From: Telmatactis stephensoni
Lineage: Eukaryota > Cnidaria > Anthozoa > Actiniaria > Isophelliidae
Reading direction: 5' to 3'
DNA: 64,000 bases
Assembly (NCBI GenBank): GCA_029948255.1
Contig: JALIZF010001751.1
Location: forward strand, 593,001-657,000
The translations under genes and the position numbers were made by a program. Below, piece after piece: positions 23,201 through 35,400 of the stretch. Positions within the stretch are counted from its first letter, which is position 1; every line of letters starts with the position of its first letter. The notes beneath the pieces were generated by a model. It did no database searches, was not told the DNA's origin, and saw only the letters and a list, made by a program, of their open reading frames with translations.

Positions 23201-26200
23201 AGAATCTTGAGAAGAGAATCTTGAGAAGAGAATCTTGAGAAGAGAATCTTGAGAAGAGAAGAGAAGAGAAGAGAATCTTGAGAAGAGAAGAGAATCTAGA
23301 GAAGAGAAGAGAAGAGAAGAGAAGAGAAGAGAAGAGAAGAGAAGAGAAGAGAAGAGAAGAGAAGAGAAGAGAAGAGAAGAGAAGAGAAGAGAAGAGAAGA
23401 GAAGAGAAGAGAAACTATTTAATTAGCATATTATCCTACCATTTGATGATGGTGTAGTTATCCAACACCACTGCACTGCTCTCTTGTGCATTATACCCAG
23501 TAACCATGGAAACAGGTTCTGTGCAAGGCAATGGGGCGAGCTTCTTGCAGGTACTAGTGTTGCCATTACTTTTAGGTTCTTGAGATTGCTTGGACTTTGT
23601 TTCCTCTGCTGATCGGTGAGGAGGTTCTGGAAAGTGGTCTACAGTAGACGGTAGCTGGGTATTTAGGGGACTCTGTTTTTTCCTTACATTCTCAGGGGTA
23701 GGCTGGCGCCTAGGGGCTTCTGGTGTCCAGGTTCCTGTTGTGGAAACACTGGTTTTGTTGGACGGAGCGTGACGACGGGCTGGAAAAAAGTAAAAAGCTT
23801 ACTATCGAACATTGTTTTAGATGGCCGACTTACACGACAAGCTATTTATGGCACGTTACCCTTCAATCTTGGTACGTGGACCGATTATTTTGGGCATACG
23901 GCACCTATATGAAGCCAACAAAGTTTCTGTGCATACGCCTATAATCACGGGTGCCAAAATTGAAGGCCTCTCGTGTCCAGAATTCCGTGTGCCACAAGAA
24001 GATTGGAGTGCAAATCCGTATCGGGTTTAAGAGGCCTACTGTGTTGACAACTCAACATCAACAAAAATTACGCTAAATTAGAAAATGAAGACTTTCATTT
24101 ATTTGCTAGGGAATAAATAACTTGAAATATTGTTTGCAAATAATACAAATATCGACCGTCTGGTTGGCTCAGTTGGTTGAGTGTCGGTCTTTCGTGCGGG
24201 AGGTCGTGGTTTGATTCTCAGCCACACCAACACTCAGGGTCTTTAAATTATCGCCAAATATTACGGTCATCTATTTTGAATTGATTTAACTAGAAGCACT
24301 TCAGTGCACATATAAATCAACTTTAGCACTTCAATGAACACATACAAATCAACCAAAAAATATTCAACGTGAAGCGTTTTAGAAGTGAAAATGGAAAGGT
24401 AAAGATTTTATCTATTTTCTTCACATTTCGTATGTGTAATGTATTATTTATTTATTTATTTATTTATCTATTACAATTTAATGGCTCAAATAAAACAAGG
24501 TAACAACTAAGAGACGCCATATGGATAATCCGTAAAGGAGTCCAGGACATCATATGAAAACAGATCACCAAACAACAACAACTTTATTTTGTGAATCCAT
24601 CACGGCAAATAACGTCCACGCTTTCGATTTAGAGATATATAACGCTTTTAATACGTGCATTTTCGTTCTAATCAAGGATTTTTTTCTAATGATATTCACA
24701 AACCTTCCAATAGCACTGTTACACTCTCATCCCCATCATCTATCACGCGTGGTTTCTTTCTAATATTTACATACAACCAGCTATATCATGTTAAGGATTA
24801 TGTCAGTCACTATCATTTAATAAAGATATAAACGGATTCTCACACGTGAATTGATAGCTAGGATAGTACATTTTACAACACTTGATACTAATCTCGCGAT
24901 CTGATTGGTTGATTAGAGTGTGTCAATAAGAGGACGGACACACTGCTGACGCGTTTCAGCGCGCGCGCTCGTGATTCCACTTGAGTTTTGAACATTTTAT
25001 GACGTCAAGAGTGTGTCAATAAGAGGACAGACAACTCAAAACCATCTTCAATTCGTTTTTTACAACAATTATTTGAGATAAAAGTTAAAAATCCTTTTGA
25101 AGCGGGGCAACAGAACGAGCGCGCGCGCTGAAACGCGTCAGCAGTGTGTCTGTCCTCTTATTGACACACTCTAATCAACCAATCAGATTGCGAGATAAGT
25201 ATCAAGTGTTGTAAAATTGTTAATATCACTTGTCATTTATTTTACAACTTGTAGGTCACTACAATAGACAATTTCAGTTATCAACAGCAGCCTCGACTGC
25301 ATGTAATGCATTCTTTAGGGTTTTCAATAGCCTGTGAAAAGGCTAGAAGTGCACACAAATGAGCCACAATGGCGTGAATGTTAACCTTGATGCAATGTAG
25401 CAGTTCATTTATTCCTAAATTCATTCTTTCATTTATAATGCTTTCATCTAGTCATCTATCCTTTTACTAATCAATATCTCAATCCATCCATCCATTCATT
25501 CATTGACCTATCCATTCACTCTATTCATTCAATCAAAATAAAGGATACGCTTTTCTGAAGTGATCCTGTCTTATCTGTTTTCTCTTATACTCCACCTCAG
25601 GAAAGGCTCTTTTTACCCTGGCTGTCAGCACAGTGTCACGAAGACATAAAATCTTCTCTAAATCAGGATAAATTGAAAGACTTTTCTTGACCATATTGCT
25701 GAGGAATTCCACCATTTCAACTCTGTCCACAGTAGCACCAGGATACACTTCAAAGGATTCATGTAATGATGTAATGAGAATTTCATCAAGTTTGATGTAC
25801 AGTTCCTTTTTGTTTTGACTACTTGGTGTCAAGGTTTTGGAAACTGAAAAAACAACAACAACAACATCAAAAAGTTGTTGATAGGCTTAGATCCACATCA
25901 AAACATGTGGGTTATTATATGATATGGACACCAATATGAGGCAGATATCTATCTTAGATGAACATCACAATAAAGGCAAACACCTCTATGTGTCAATTTC
26001 TAAACTGAACTGAAGCTACCGTAAATGACCAAATAAGCCCCAATGGGGCTCATTCAAAAATAGGCCTTGTGGATGGGGGGGGGGGGGGGGGGGGGCGGCT
26101 TATTTGAGCAGGGGGCTTAATTCTTTCAAATTTGGAAATAGGAATGAAATACTGAATACATTTTTATCAGCTCTTTACACCACTATGACCTACAGTGTAT

Positions 26201-27737
26201 AACTCACTCAGAAGCTCTGATATAAGTCAGGTTACCATGATCATTGGGGGGGGGGGGGGGGGGGGATGGAGGCACTCTGACCTGAAATGAGCAGGATGCT
26301 CATCGTACCATTTAGGGGTCAAAATCAGTGATCAATCTGGTACCTTTTAGGGTGTTTCAGACTTGTGCAGACTACCTAGCTGGTACCTTTTAATTTAGGG
26401 TGTTTTTCATTAAATAAAATACCTAAAATATGTATTGCTGGGACAATTTAAATGATCTGACTTGTGTCTCTTATGCACATCGATAAAGGAGTTTTCATTT
26501 TTTGGATTCTTCAATTTTTTTTGTCTCTGAACCTTTTAGGGGTTGAAATCAATTGTTGCCACGCCCACCAGGATAAGACTTAGGTTCCTTTTAGGGGTCA
26601 TTTTTAAAATTTCCGACAAGCATCCCTGCCCTCTTATATGGGAGTCCCCCCTCCCCTGGGGATCATGATGTCTTAAGTGATGTCCAGTCACTTAATTTGG
26701 AAAAAAAAAGAATGAAATACTGAGTTCCTTTTTTATCCCCCTCTCATCTTTACACCTATGACCTATAACTCACTAGAATGGTGGACTATAGTTCAGTGTA
26801 GTACTATTATACATTTTTGTGCTTAGTTGCAAGTTTATAATGCCCTGTAATTGACTGGGGCTTCTCAACGTTTCAACCTTAACTAGAATAGATCACTTTC
26901 AATATAATTTATTACATTAGTGATTATAGACACAAAGCAATTATTGTAAATGAGGCTCTGGTTTAACAATGGAGAAATCATTTTAGCATTTTATTTTCTT
27001 CATGCCTCGACTTGACCCCGCTGTTCAAAGTTGGCTGTTGTACCATTCAAAACCTTATCTACAGTACTTGTCGATTAATTAAGGTAAGGAAAACCACATT
27101 ACCACCTAGCCTCCTCCGCAGGCAACTCCTTTTATCTCTTGGGCTTCCTGGGCTTCCTGTTTTTACACAGGAAGCCCAAACAGCGGCTTTTTCCCCAAAA
27201 ATAATGCAGTGTTGCCTGCGGAGGAGGCTAATATTATTACCACCATCACTTACATTCTTTGACACTCATGTCAAAACGACTATCAGGGGTAGATTCAGAC
27301 AAATCCTTCTCTATTGGAGGATCTAGTATTGTAGGAAAAGAACAGAAAAGATTTAGGAAACAGGCAAATATAATATTGGGTTCAATTCCTGTTGGGTTGC
27401 AGCACCATGTTAAATAAGTGTTATTTGTGACATCATCAAACTGACAAAATAATAATGATGATGATGATGATGATGACAGCAAAAACGATTGTCTACTTTG
27501 TGGTAGTTTCAATGCTCACAAATTCCAACAGCTTCACACACTAGGGAGTGGGGGATCGGAAAGAGGGCTCCATAAAACTTGTTGGATGATCTAGCCTGGG
27601 TAGCAGTATGTAGGCAATATAATCAAGTAACAAAAAGACATAATTTAAAAAGTTGATTTACCATCTTGCTTGACAGTAGCTGAACTATGGTTGTCTATTA
27701 CATGTATAACTTCTGCTCTGTGATGAATACTTTCCAT
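20216..27737 (-). CDS. Uncharacterised protein with RFX-like winged helix and coiled coils
   Basis: Exons, read right to left: 27737-27662 (ATG, MESIHHRAEV), 27322-27254, 25843-25549, 23779-23440, 22937-22688, 22191-21691, 21384-21122 and 20534-20216 (TAA). All have AG/GT borders. Phases agree at every junction except 25549/23779, where an unseen small exon of length 3n+2 is probably missing. About 704 residues are covered. The end of the fourth exon and the fifth read TIIKWVKMNYVEDSTSYVPV ... CHQMIYSAF ... SSMGAQYVYRGIAPV. This follows the layout of an RFX DNA-binding winged helix (hydrophobic/Trp start, central AFG-K-I-like helix, RG-x-YxYxGI end), but is very divergent. The third exon is helical and may hold a second such fold. 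The sixth exon has two similar coiled-coil stretches (EERQEIWRKLVEELKQERDQ and KEERDQIWKDIVEQSSREKE). The tail is Ser-rich and ends FKPHPMEC. A nuclear regulatory role is only an inference. A GTT-repeat tract begins in the 3' UTR about 26 bp past the stop. Confidence 0.8.
22352..22600 (+). mobile_element. tRNA-derived SINE
   Basis: Pol III A-box-like GGGCGAGTGATCAGAGCG and B box GGTTCGATTCC are correctly spaced, but the tRNA cloverleaf is degenerate. A conserved tail follows (GTTCAAATTCAG, GCCAACTGG...CCAGTTGGGATTCTT), shared with the minus copy at 37226-37414. It lies in an intron of the RFX-like gene. Confidence 0.75.
23120..23413. repeat. GA-rich minisatellite grading into (GAAGA)n
   Basis: 15-mers of AGAAGAGAATCTTGA (about 23141-23270) pass into a pure GAAGA pentanucleotide run ending at 23413. 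It lies 26 bp past the donor of the fourth exon of the RFX-like gene. Confidence 0.95.
24154..24232 (+). mobile_element. tRNA-derived SINE head
   Basis: TTGGCTCAGTTGGTTGAGTG (A box) and GGTTTGATTCT (B box) are spaced as in a tRNA, then CACACCAACACTCAGGG. The anticodon arm is not well formed, so I call a SINE, not a tRNA gene. Confidence 0.6.
24870..25217. mobile_element. MITE with about 100-bp inverted ends
   Basis: ATTTTACAACACTTGATACT at the left and its inverse at the right. The arms continue through GAGTGTGTCAATAAGAGGAC and GCTGACGCGTTTCAGCGCGC. An internal fragment of the same family is at 19165-19255. It lies in an intron of the RFX-like gene. Confidence 0.75.
26242..26662. mobile_element. 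ACCTTTTAGGGG-family element, copy C
   Basis: Colinear with copies A and B: GGATGCTCATCG, TGGTACCTTTTAGGGTG, GCCACGCCCACC, TTTCCGACAAGCATCCC, GGGAGTCCCCCC. It begins with a G run and is bounded by GATCAT on both sides, a possible target duplication. Confidence 0.7.
27109..27231. mobile_element. Foldback element enclosing CACAGGAAGCCCAA palindrome
   Basis: Outer arms TAGCCTCCTCCGCAGGCAAC and inverse; inner TTGGGCTTCCTG and CAGGAAGCCCAA. It sits just downstream of the 27254 donor, in an intron of the RFX-like gene. Confidence 0.65.
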
Positions 27738-28121
27738 CTTATGATGACTTTATTTGGACTATAAATAGAATTAAAAAGCATCACTCAACAGAAAGGGATT
27801 TAAGGTGGACAGAGAGCCAGGGTTTCCAAGGGACATTATGGATTAACACTGTTTAGTATCAGGCATTTCTTGGGTCATCATGATTTTTGAAAATGTAATT
27901 GGCACCATCCCAGATTTCCCTTTCCTAAGCAAGAATTAGTGTTTCACTCAAAAAATTCCACACTGATTCCCCCCCCCCCCCCCCCCAAAAAAAAACCAGA
28001 CACACCAAAAGGAGACAAGTACTGGGATCTTTGGATAGAGAAAAAAACGCTGTGCAACAAAGAAAATAATGACAATATCTAATGTACATGTAAATGTGCA
28101 ATAGGCAGATTGAACCAGAAA

Positions 28122-28385
28122 AAAAAAAGAAGAAAAAAAAGAAAAGAAAAGAAAAGAAAAGAAAAGAAAAGAAAAGAGAAGAAAAGAAAAGAAAAGGAAA
28201 AGGAAAAAAAAGAACAAAGGGACAGAGAGAGAAAAAATTGAAAGGATGAGTACAAGAAAAATTCAAATGAAAAAATGAAAGAATATGTAAATGAAAAAAT
28301 GAATGAATGAATTTGAAATACAAGTATAATAAAAAGAAAAGAAAAGAAAAAAAGAAGAAGAAAAAAAAAAAAAAAGAGAAAAGAA
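28122..28385. repeat. (AAAAG)n and related purine tract
   Basis: Runs of AAAAG with poly-A; the long Phe-rich translation on the minus strand is an artefact of this. Confidence 0.9.
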
Positions 28386-29925
28386 TATCAAGGAGTTTGT
28401 CCAAGCTCTAACTGCATCAATTGACAGTCTATAAAATGCAAAACTCCATAAAATAGATGTGTGAATAAAACAATCGCTTTTAATTGATACCCTTCAACTT
28501 AAGCCAATGAACACACCACTTACCGTCAGCTCGCACTAGCCTGTCTGAAAGTTGGAATAATCAATTTTAATTGACAAGCAGCTTGAATGTGATTGGTTAG
28601 ATTTAGGCGAGGTCATTTATTCAATCGAGTGGACAAACATATGTCTGTCATGTCGAGCAAGAAATGTACGAACACGATCGATATGCTACATGTGTCTGCC
28701 CAGAATTTGAATCCTAACATATCCACAGCTTAGGGAACTTACTTGAGATACATGAAAAACCCAAAAGCAATGGCTACAGGACGGAAATAGTGAAATCAGG
28801 ATAATTTTTGATCAAATTCAACGGGAAGTTGAAGAGCGCTAGTCAGTGACGTGATTAAACATTCATGAGATCGCTCCGTGAAGAACCGATTGCTATCGTT
28901 TCTATCTTCTTCGCGCGTTATTTATGCCCAGAAATTTTCCCAGGAAATAGCTAAAACTGCGAACATAAGCATAGGCAATTCATAAACAGTGCTAAAGACA
29001 CAATTTGAGGGTTTTTTCTGTCAATATAGAACGGACAAACACGGCCTTCGCGAAGGTCGCATAGAGAACTGCAGCCAGTCAGACACACAGTAATAATTGC
29101 ACTCACCTTCGCTAAAAAATCACTCTAGAATTCACTTGGATGTTTGAAAATATCTTAGGCTAATGGTAATAGTAATGAAAGACCGGCGTTTTAGAAATCA
29201 AAAGACGAAAGATTGAAGCATTCAACATCAACCATGGCCAGACAGTGTGATTCGAGACACTTTTTGTGACAGTCAGTCGGTGAGCGACAACTCCCCTGGG
29301 ATGCCTACCAAAAAGACGTGTATGGGAGGGGTAGGTAGGAGTTTTTGCTGTTGGCCATTGCTTGGCTGTATCCTTAGAACCTGAGAGGGTATCAGAGTAG
29401 AAATTTCAAGAATCTTTTCAGGATGGCAAAATCTGTAACTTACTAAAGGGAAACTTAAACAAAATTCAAACGAAAATAAACAAGAACAACAACATTAACA
29501 AAATAACAACAACAACGACAACCGGCTAACGATGACAGCAAGCAAAAATTATCTAAAATCTCTTGGTCTCTTTCCCTTCCTTCTGTGCCAGATATCAATC
29601 AAATCAAATTTATCTGTGTGAGACTCTGATCAGAAGGTAATCCTAAGTCGGATTGTTATTCAGTCACCCCCCCCCTCCCCCCCCCCCCCAAAAAAAAAAA
29701 AATAGGACCAAGGAAAGGGGAGGGCTAAAGGGGACATCCCTTGGCCTCTCCTGCACTTATATAAGTTACACAGTTTCCTGCCAATGAATGAGGGAGTTCC
29801 ATCCCCTTCCTTGCCCAGGGAGCAAGGGTGGGGGTGGGGTGGGGGGTGCCGGGCAGTTCATTCGAAAATAAGAAGGAACTTATCTAAGCACTATTTGGAA
29901 ATAAATATGAAATAATGCATACATA

Positions 29926-30063
29926 GGGTGTTTTCCATTTAGTGGAACCAACAGACCAGAATGGCCTGATTTTGTAGGGCTGGTTCCAGCCAGAACTAAG
30001 AATTGAAATGTACCAGTTAACTGGCATTTCTGGCTGGTTGGTTCCACTAAATGGAAAACACCC
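29926..30063. mobile_element. 138-bp palindromic element
   Basis: Ends GGGTGTTTTCCATTTAGTGG and its exact inverse; the centre repeats CTGGTTCCAGCCAG. No target duplication could be fixed. Confidence 0.7.
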
Positions 30064-31440
30064 AAAATTTCATGGCTGGCTGACATGAACATTAGATCTA
30101 AACAAACAAACAAACAAACGGTCTTTGACTGACACGAACGACTGCAACTGACAGACTGATTGACTGACTGACTGCTTGCTGCGGTTGCTGACTTAATTGC
30201 CTGATGGATTACTTGATGGATGGATAAATTGATTGATCTTGCTTCCTTCTTTTTTATGATTGTATCTATCATGATAGGCACTGATAAGCCTTAGGGCTTC
30301 CAATCAAACTCCCTTGCCATATTTGTATGTAATATGAAAAAAAATGTATAACAATCCACTTACTAATTTGGCAAATCAATCAATCAAATTTTGTTGATTG
30401 CAGTTCCCGGTATGTTCGGGGTCCCTGTGCTGTCACGTGCGATGTTCCGTTTGACTGCTTCTGGACGACGTCTTTTGTCGGAGTACTGAGTACGCACCAA
30501 GTGTTCCTTGTAGAAAAATATGTCTTATTACCGGAATAATTGGAGAGACATAGACGTAAGTAACATTATTTATCCAGCTTGTTAGGAACTTGATGATAGA
30601 ATTAGTTTGTAAGGTTTCTAACATATCTTTTGCCTAATTAATTGCTGCAGATGTTAGTGATAGTTCGAAGTAAGCTTTTAAGTTTATGTACTTCTGCACA
30701 ATTACAAAACATTCTTAACACAAGCTTACACCTACAGTGTAAGCTGTATATTTAGCTAATTTATGAAAAACTTCGTGTATCTGTGAAAAAGAAGAAGAAG
30801 CGAAGAAGAAGGAGCAGCAGAAGTTTGATATAAATGTTGTTGATAAGTTAAGTTTAAGTTTAAGCTTAAACTTTTCTCTCCAAATTTCGTTAAGCTTACT
30901 TGTTAAGACATGCTTTTATTTATACCGCACCTAATTTATCGCATTTCATACAAAAATTATAGCTAAATGTGTTGGCATTTGTAAAAATCGACAGAAACCA
31001 CAGATACATGTACCACCAACAATATGTCAAAAATCCTAATCTGACTCGCAAATGTGGTGCACTTGCATCTTTTTCCAGTACTAAACCTGTGTACAATAAA
31101 TATGCCTGACATTTATAACCTTTTAAGACACCCTAGTTGTGTCTTAATTCATTGCCTACAGTATTGATAACTTAAATAATTAGTTAGCTTGAAAATTTGG
31201 GGCCAGGTTTGGCCCATACATTGCAAAAATGGTAAAAGCACTATATTTAACGTTGGAAGTCCCTTCAGCTAAAAGCAAAGCTAGAAGCTGGTCTCCCAGG
31301 AAATTGATGGTGCACTCATTCTACCTCCCCTCTATCCATCGGTGCTCTGTTTTAAGGGTATTTAAAGGTAATTAAAGCGGTCCCATTAAAGCTACACAGA
31401 ATGGAAAGACAGAGACTAGTTGAAACAACGATGCAAGGTC

Positions 31441-31525
31441 ATCCAGCATATGTGGATCGAACTTGGGACCTCTTAGTAGCTCTCATGCACCGAAAGCTGT
31501 GCACTAATCAACAGTGCCATCCTTG
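31441..31525 (-). mobile_element. Possible tRNA-derived SINE piece
   Basis: On the minus strand GGATGGCACTGTTGATTAGT and GGTCCCAAGTTCGATCC resemble A and B boxes. The cloverleaf is not convincing. Confidence 0.4.
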
Positions 31526-31849
31526 TTCCTTGGACCATATAATTCCCAGACATTGGCCATATTTCCATATTAATTCGGCCCGTAGACACACTTTGATTAG
31601 AACAATAACACGCAATATAACTCGATCGTAAAAGAGCATTGCCTTCTCAGAAAAATGTCACTTAGCATTTCGTGACCTTGATGTATACTTTGAGAAACAT
31701 AAACCACTTGATGATAGTTGTGAATAATAATGGTTGCACAGGAAGCCCAAACCAAGGTCTGCGATGTCAAGGCTTGCCATGAACATGCCAACATTAGATC
31801 CATTTTGAGGTGATGTCATGAGTCCCAGAGGAATCCCACACCAAGATTT

Positions 31850-32166
31850 ATTTACTCGAATAAGCATGGCGCTTATTAAATTTTTCATGTCTAAAACGGG
31901 GCAGTTATTCGGGGGAGGCACTTATTCGAGGGAGGCACTTATTCAGCGGGAGGAAATGCATACACAAATGTCAAAGTATGCATATATGCTTTCCTCTTAA
32001 TATCAATAATATCAATGTTATACTACTACAACAGTACTGGTATTAGTATACTATAACGAGGTGCGAGGCGCTTATTAATTTTTTTTGTCCAAAGGGGGCG
32101 CTTATTTGGGGGAGGTGCTTATTCCGGGGAGGCGCTTATTCGGGGGAGGCGCTTATTCGAGTAAAT
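31850..32166. mobile_element. Element with GGCGCTTATTCG repeats
   Basis: Inverted ends ATTTACTCGAATAAGC and GCTTATTCGAGTAAAT. The body repeats GGGGGAGGCGCTTATTCG-like words 3-4 times near each end. A related stretch (CAAATAAGCCCC...GGCTTATTTGAGC) is at 26031-26110. It lies about 270 bp before the first visible TTC38 exon. Confidence 0.7.
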
Positions 32167-32435
32167 ACAGTAGTGTTGCTGCTAGCCTGATGGCTCCCAG
32201 CAAACACCAGGGGCATGACCTTTTGAGACACATGCATGTGTCACTGCCTAATTAGCATATCACTTGATATTACATGTATATAATCCTTTGGTAGTACATG
32301 GTGCTATTTTCAAAGTGGCCCATTTCCAAATTATTAACAATTATTATGCTAACCTGATTTTTTTTAAAGATATACATCCAAATAAAATCATGATTATGTT
32401 GGTACAGTGACTGGTTTTATAATTTATTTATATAG

Positions 32436-35400
32436 GCATGGAAGAAAGAAGGTTTTGTGTTCTCAACTCCAAGTAACCAAGCTGTTAAACTGTATGATGC
32501 CGCAGTATCCCAGGTAGATGTCTTATAATTGTGACTCTAACAGTTTTTTGCACTGTACATGTGCTGTATGCAGTATGTTGTGCTTTGAAATTATTGTAAT
32601 TTGGTTTGAAAATTTTCAAATTCAGGTTAATTTGCTACCTAATTTGAAACAATAGGATTATGAATTCAAACCAATTTGAAAATGTTCAAATGAAAGGGCT
32701 CCCTATAAAAATGGCCTAAGTGACTTTTTTGATGATTTTTTTTCTTTCAATGGTATAAAATGATCATATCAATTAACTTTCCTGTGCCAAAAACTCAATG
32801 TCTGGACATCCATCAAAAAGTCACTTAGGTCTTTTTCACAGGGAACCCTTCACTATTATCGTGATCATTTCTCCTACTGACCAATAAATTACTACATCCT
32901 ATAAAATGCCCAAGTCAACGAATTATTATTAATGATTTTAACAAGGGTAATTATACTCAAATATTTATCAATTAGACAACAGAAAGCTGCATGCCCATGA
33001 AAAAATGAAAAACAGAGATGTGCAGCCCATCGGGAAATAGTTTATTATTAATATTTATCGCCATCTTGAAAATGAATGATTTGAAAAGCTTACTGACAAT
33101 GACGAATTCATATAGATAGTGCACATGCAGTGCAACCCATGGGCACGTAGTTCACAGTTTTCTGGCCAATTAGAGCAGTGTTGTATTGAATCTATGTCAT
33201 GAAAACAATTGTTTGATATATATATATATATTTTGATATGCAGATTGTTCAGTATTATGAAAATGATAGTCTTGGTGGACTTGAAAAGACCATAGCAAGA
33301 GTGATTGAAGCTGATCCTAACTTTGGTAATGTTGATAATATATCTAGAAATTGTACAGCATACTTGGTAGATCTTCTTGTAATAAGAGATTTAATACTAG
33401 ACATGTGAATAAACAATTTTAATTATCCTTTAAAAGACATGCATCTATGTGGCCCTTCACTTGGTGGTGCAAATTACAGCTTGTTTTATATGTCTGCATG
33501 CCCATGCAGTCAGTTTTTACAAAAATAGGCTTTTAAATTCCCAGACTCTGTCAAGAAGAAGGTACCCTTTATAATTGTCATAGAGTTCTATATCACAAAG
33601 AATCAATCTGTTTGCTAAAATTGTACCAGCTTAATATATATATATGTTATATTATGTACAGTGCATTTTAACAATTAACTTTAATGCTGCAGTTCCTACA
33701 TGTAAGTATCCATGTGAGGTAACCATGCTGTGATGCAAAGATGGAGTAGGAGTTAAAATTGAATACTTTGTTTTCTAGTTATGGGCCATGTATTAAAGGC
33801 TGGTTTGCCAATAATTGATGCTGATCTCGACAAGTACCCTGAATTAAAAAAAGATTATGATACAATTATGAACCTTGTTGACAAAGGCAAAGTGACAGAA
33901 CATGAAAAGAAACATGCCTTGGCTTATAGAGAGTGTTTTCATGGGTATGTCATTGTGGATGCATTACATGTCAAATTATATATATATTCATAAAATTCCA
34001 AAACTACATGCAATTAAAAAACTTTTCTGATTATAAACCATGTGACCAATATATTAGCCCATGGGCTGACCATGGGCTTAATTATTTGATGGATTATTAC
34101 CTACAAATGCTGATACTATACTAAGCTGTTTTCAGACACTCAAATGCCATTAATAATACTAATCAAAGGGTTTCTGTTTGAAATGTCCTAAGTGACTTTT
34201 CTGATGAGCTTACTTAAAATTGGTCAAGATTGGTATTAAAAGCCTTTCTTTCTAAGCCAAATATCAATGTCGGGTCAAATTTTTGGAAAATGTCACTTAG
34301 GTCATTTTTATTGGCAGACCTTCATTTATTGTTAATAGTTAACTATCATCAAACATTTAGGTAAACACCTGTAGCTTCAGAGAGTTAGTAAGATCTTTAT
34401 GTTCACAATATTTTGCACAAAATATTGTTTACTTCACATATAAAATTATCACATGACGTAAAGTTCCATCCAAAATTGTTGAATTTGTATTGTTGAATTT
34501 GTATGAATAAATGTCAGGGGTGGATCCAGGGGGGTGTCCATAGGTGCACCGGACACCCCCTAGCGCCGTACAAGATGACGTCATCAGATTCCATTGTTAG
34601 GAGGCCGCCATCTTGGATGTGACGTCATCTCTCAAGAGGCCTATTTGGGACACCCCCTTTGCATAATCCTGGATCCATCCCTGAATGTTATACAAATAAA
34701 ATGTTGACATATAAATCTCAGAACTAAATACAATTGTGTTGTTTTGTTTTACAACATCTTATGAATTATTTGCTGCATGCATGTTGACACAGGAACACTG
34801 CTAAAGCTAGTGTATTATGGGAAGACATTCTGACAGACCATCCAACTGACATCTTTGCATTAAAGCTAATCCAAGAGACCTACATTGTACTAGGCATGTA
34901 TCCACAATTACGTGATACAATAGCAGGTGTAATGCCATCATGGAAACCAGAAACTCCTCTTTACTCGTAAGTGCATGTGTTATCTTTTGATAATGTGATT
35001 GAGCTGATTTAGTGATTGCTAGTATTGCTGTGAGCAGTCTACATTTGCAGAAAAATGGTGTTCCGTGATTGTACTAATCTGGTGGTTGGGTGCAAAAAGT
35101 CAGAATTACTAGTTATAGGCATGTACTATTACACTGTGCAATTTTCTCAGCAACTTGTCTCGCAACAGTATTGCAAAACAAGTTGCAGAGAAAATTATGG
35201 TGCTGTTACACTGTGCAATTTTCCCCAGCAACTTGCAATATTTTTGGATGAGGCAAGCTGGGAGCGAGATTCAAGATGGGTCCTCAGAGCAAAATGAGAA
35301 ATTGCGCATGCGCTTGTAGAAAACGTGCCTCAAAAATTGTGAGGAAAATTGCTGGAGAGGTGATATAGAATGGCAAATTGCTGCAATGCGTTGCAAAAAG

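Larger units (their letters stand above)
27738..32435. other. Divergent intergenic region between RFX-like gene and TTC38 copy 2
   Basis: Both genes start outward from here, so promoters and the missing first TTC38 exon are expected. I could not place either. It contains A/G-rich (AAAAG)n tracts at 28122-28385, poly-C/A at 29666-29701, a palindrome at 29926-30063, a SINE-like piece at 31441-31525, and the element at 31850-32166. Confidence 0.5.

Noticed and set aside
23821..24030. 69-codon plus-strand ORF (MADLHDKLFMARYPSILV)
   Set aside because: Reasonable composition, but it lies in an intron of the minus-strand RFX-like gene with no recognisable family or neighbouring exons. It is left unannotated.
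27925..28404. 159-codon Phe-rich ORF on the minus strand
   Set aside because: Translation of poly-A/G microsatellite sequence.
30439..30483. First TTC38 exon (ATGTTCCGTTTGACTGC)
   Set aside because: The ATG lies in a plausible place but no donor in phase 0 follows before a stop, so it could not be supported.
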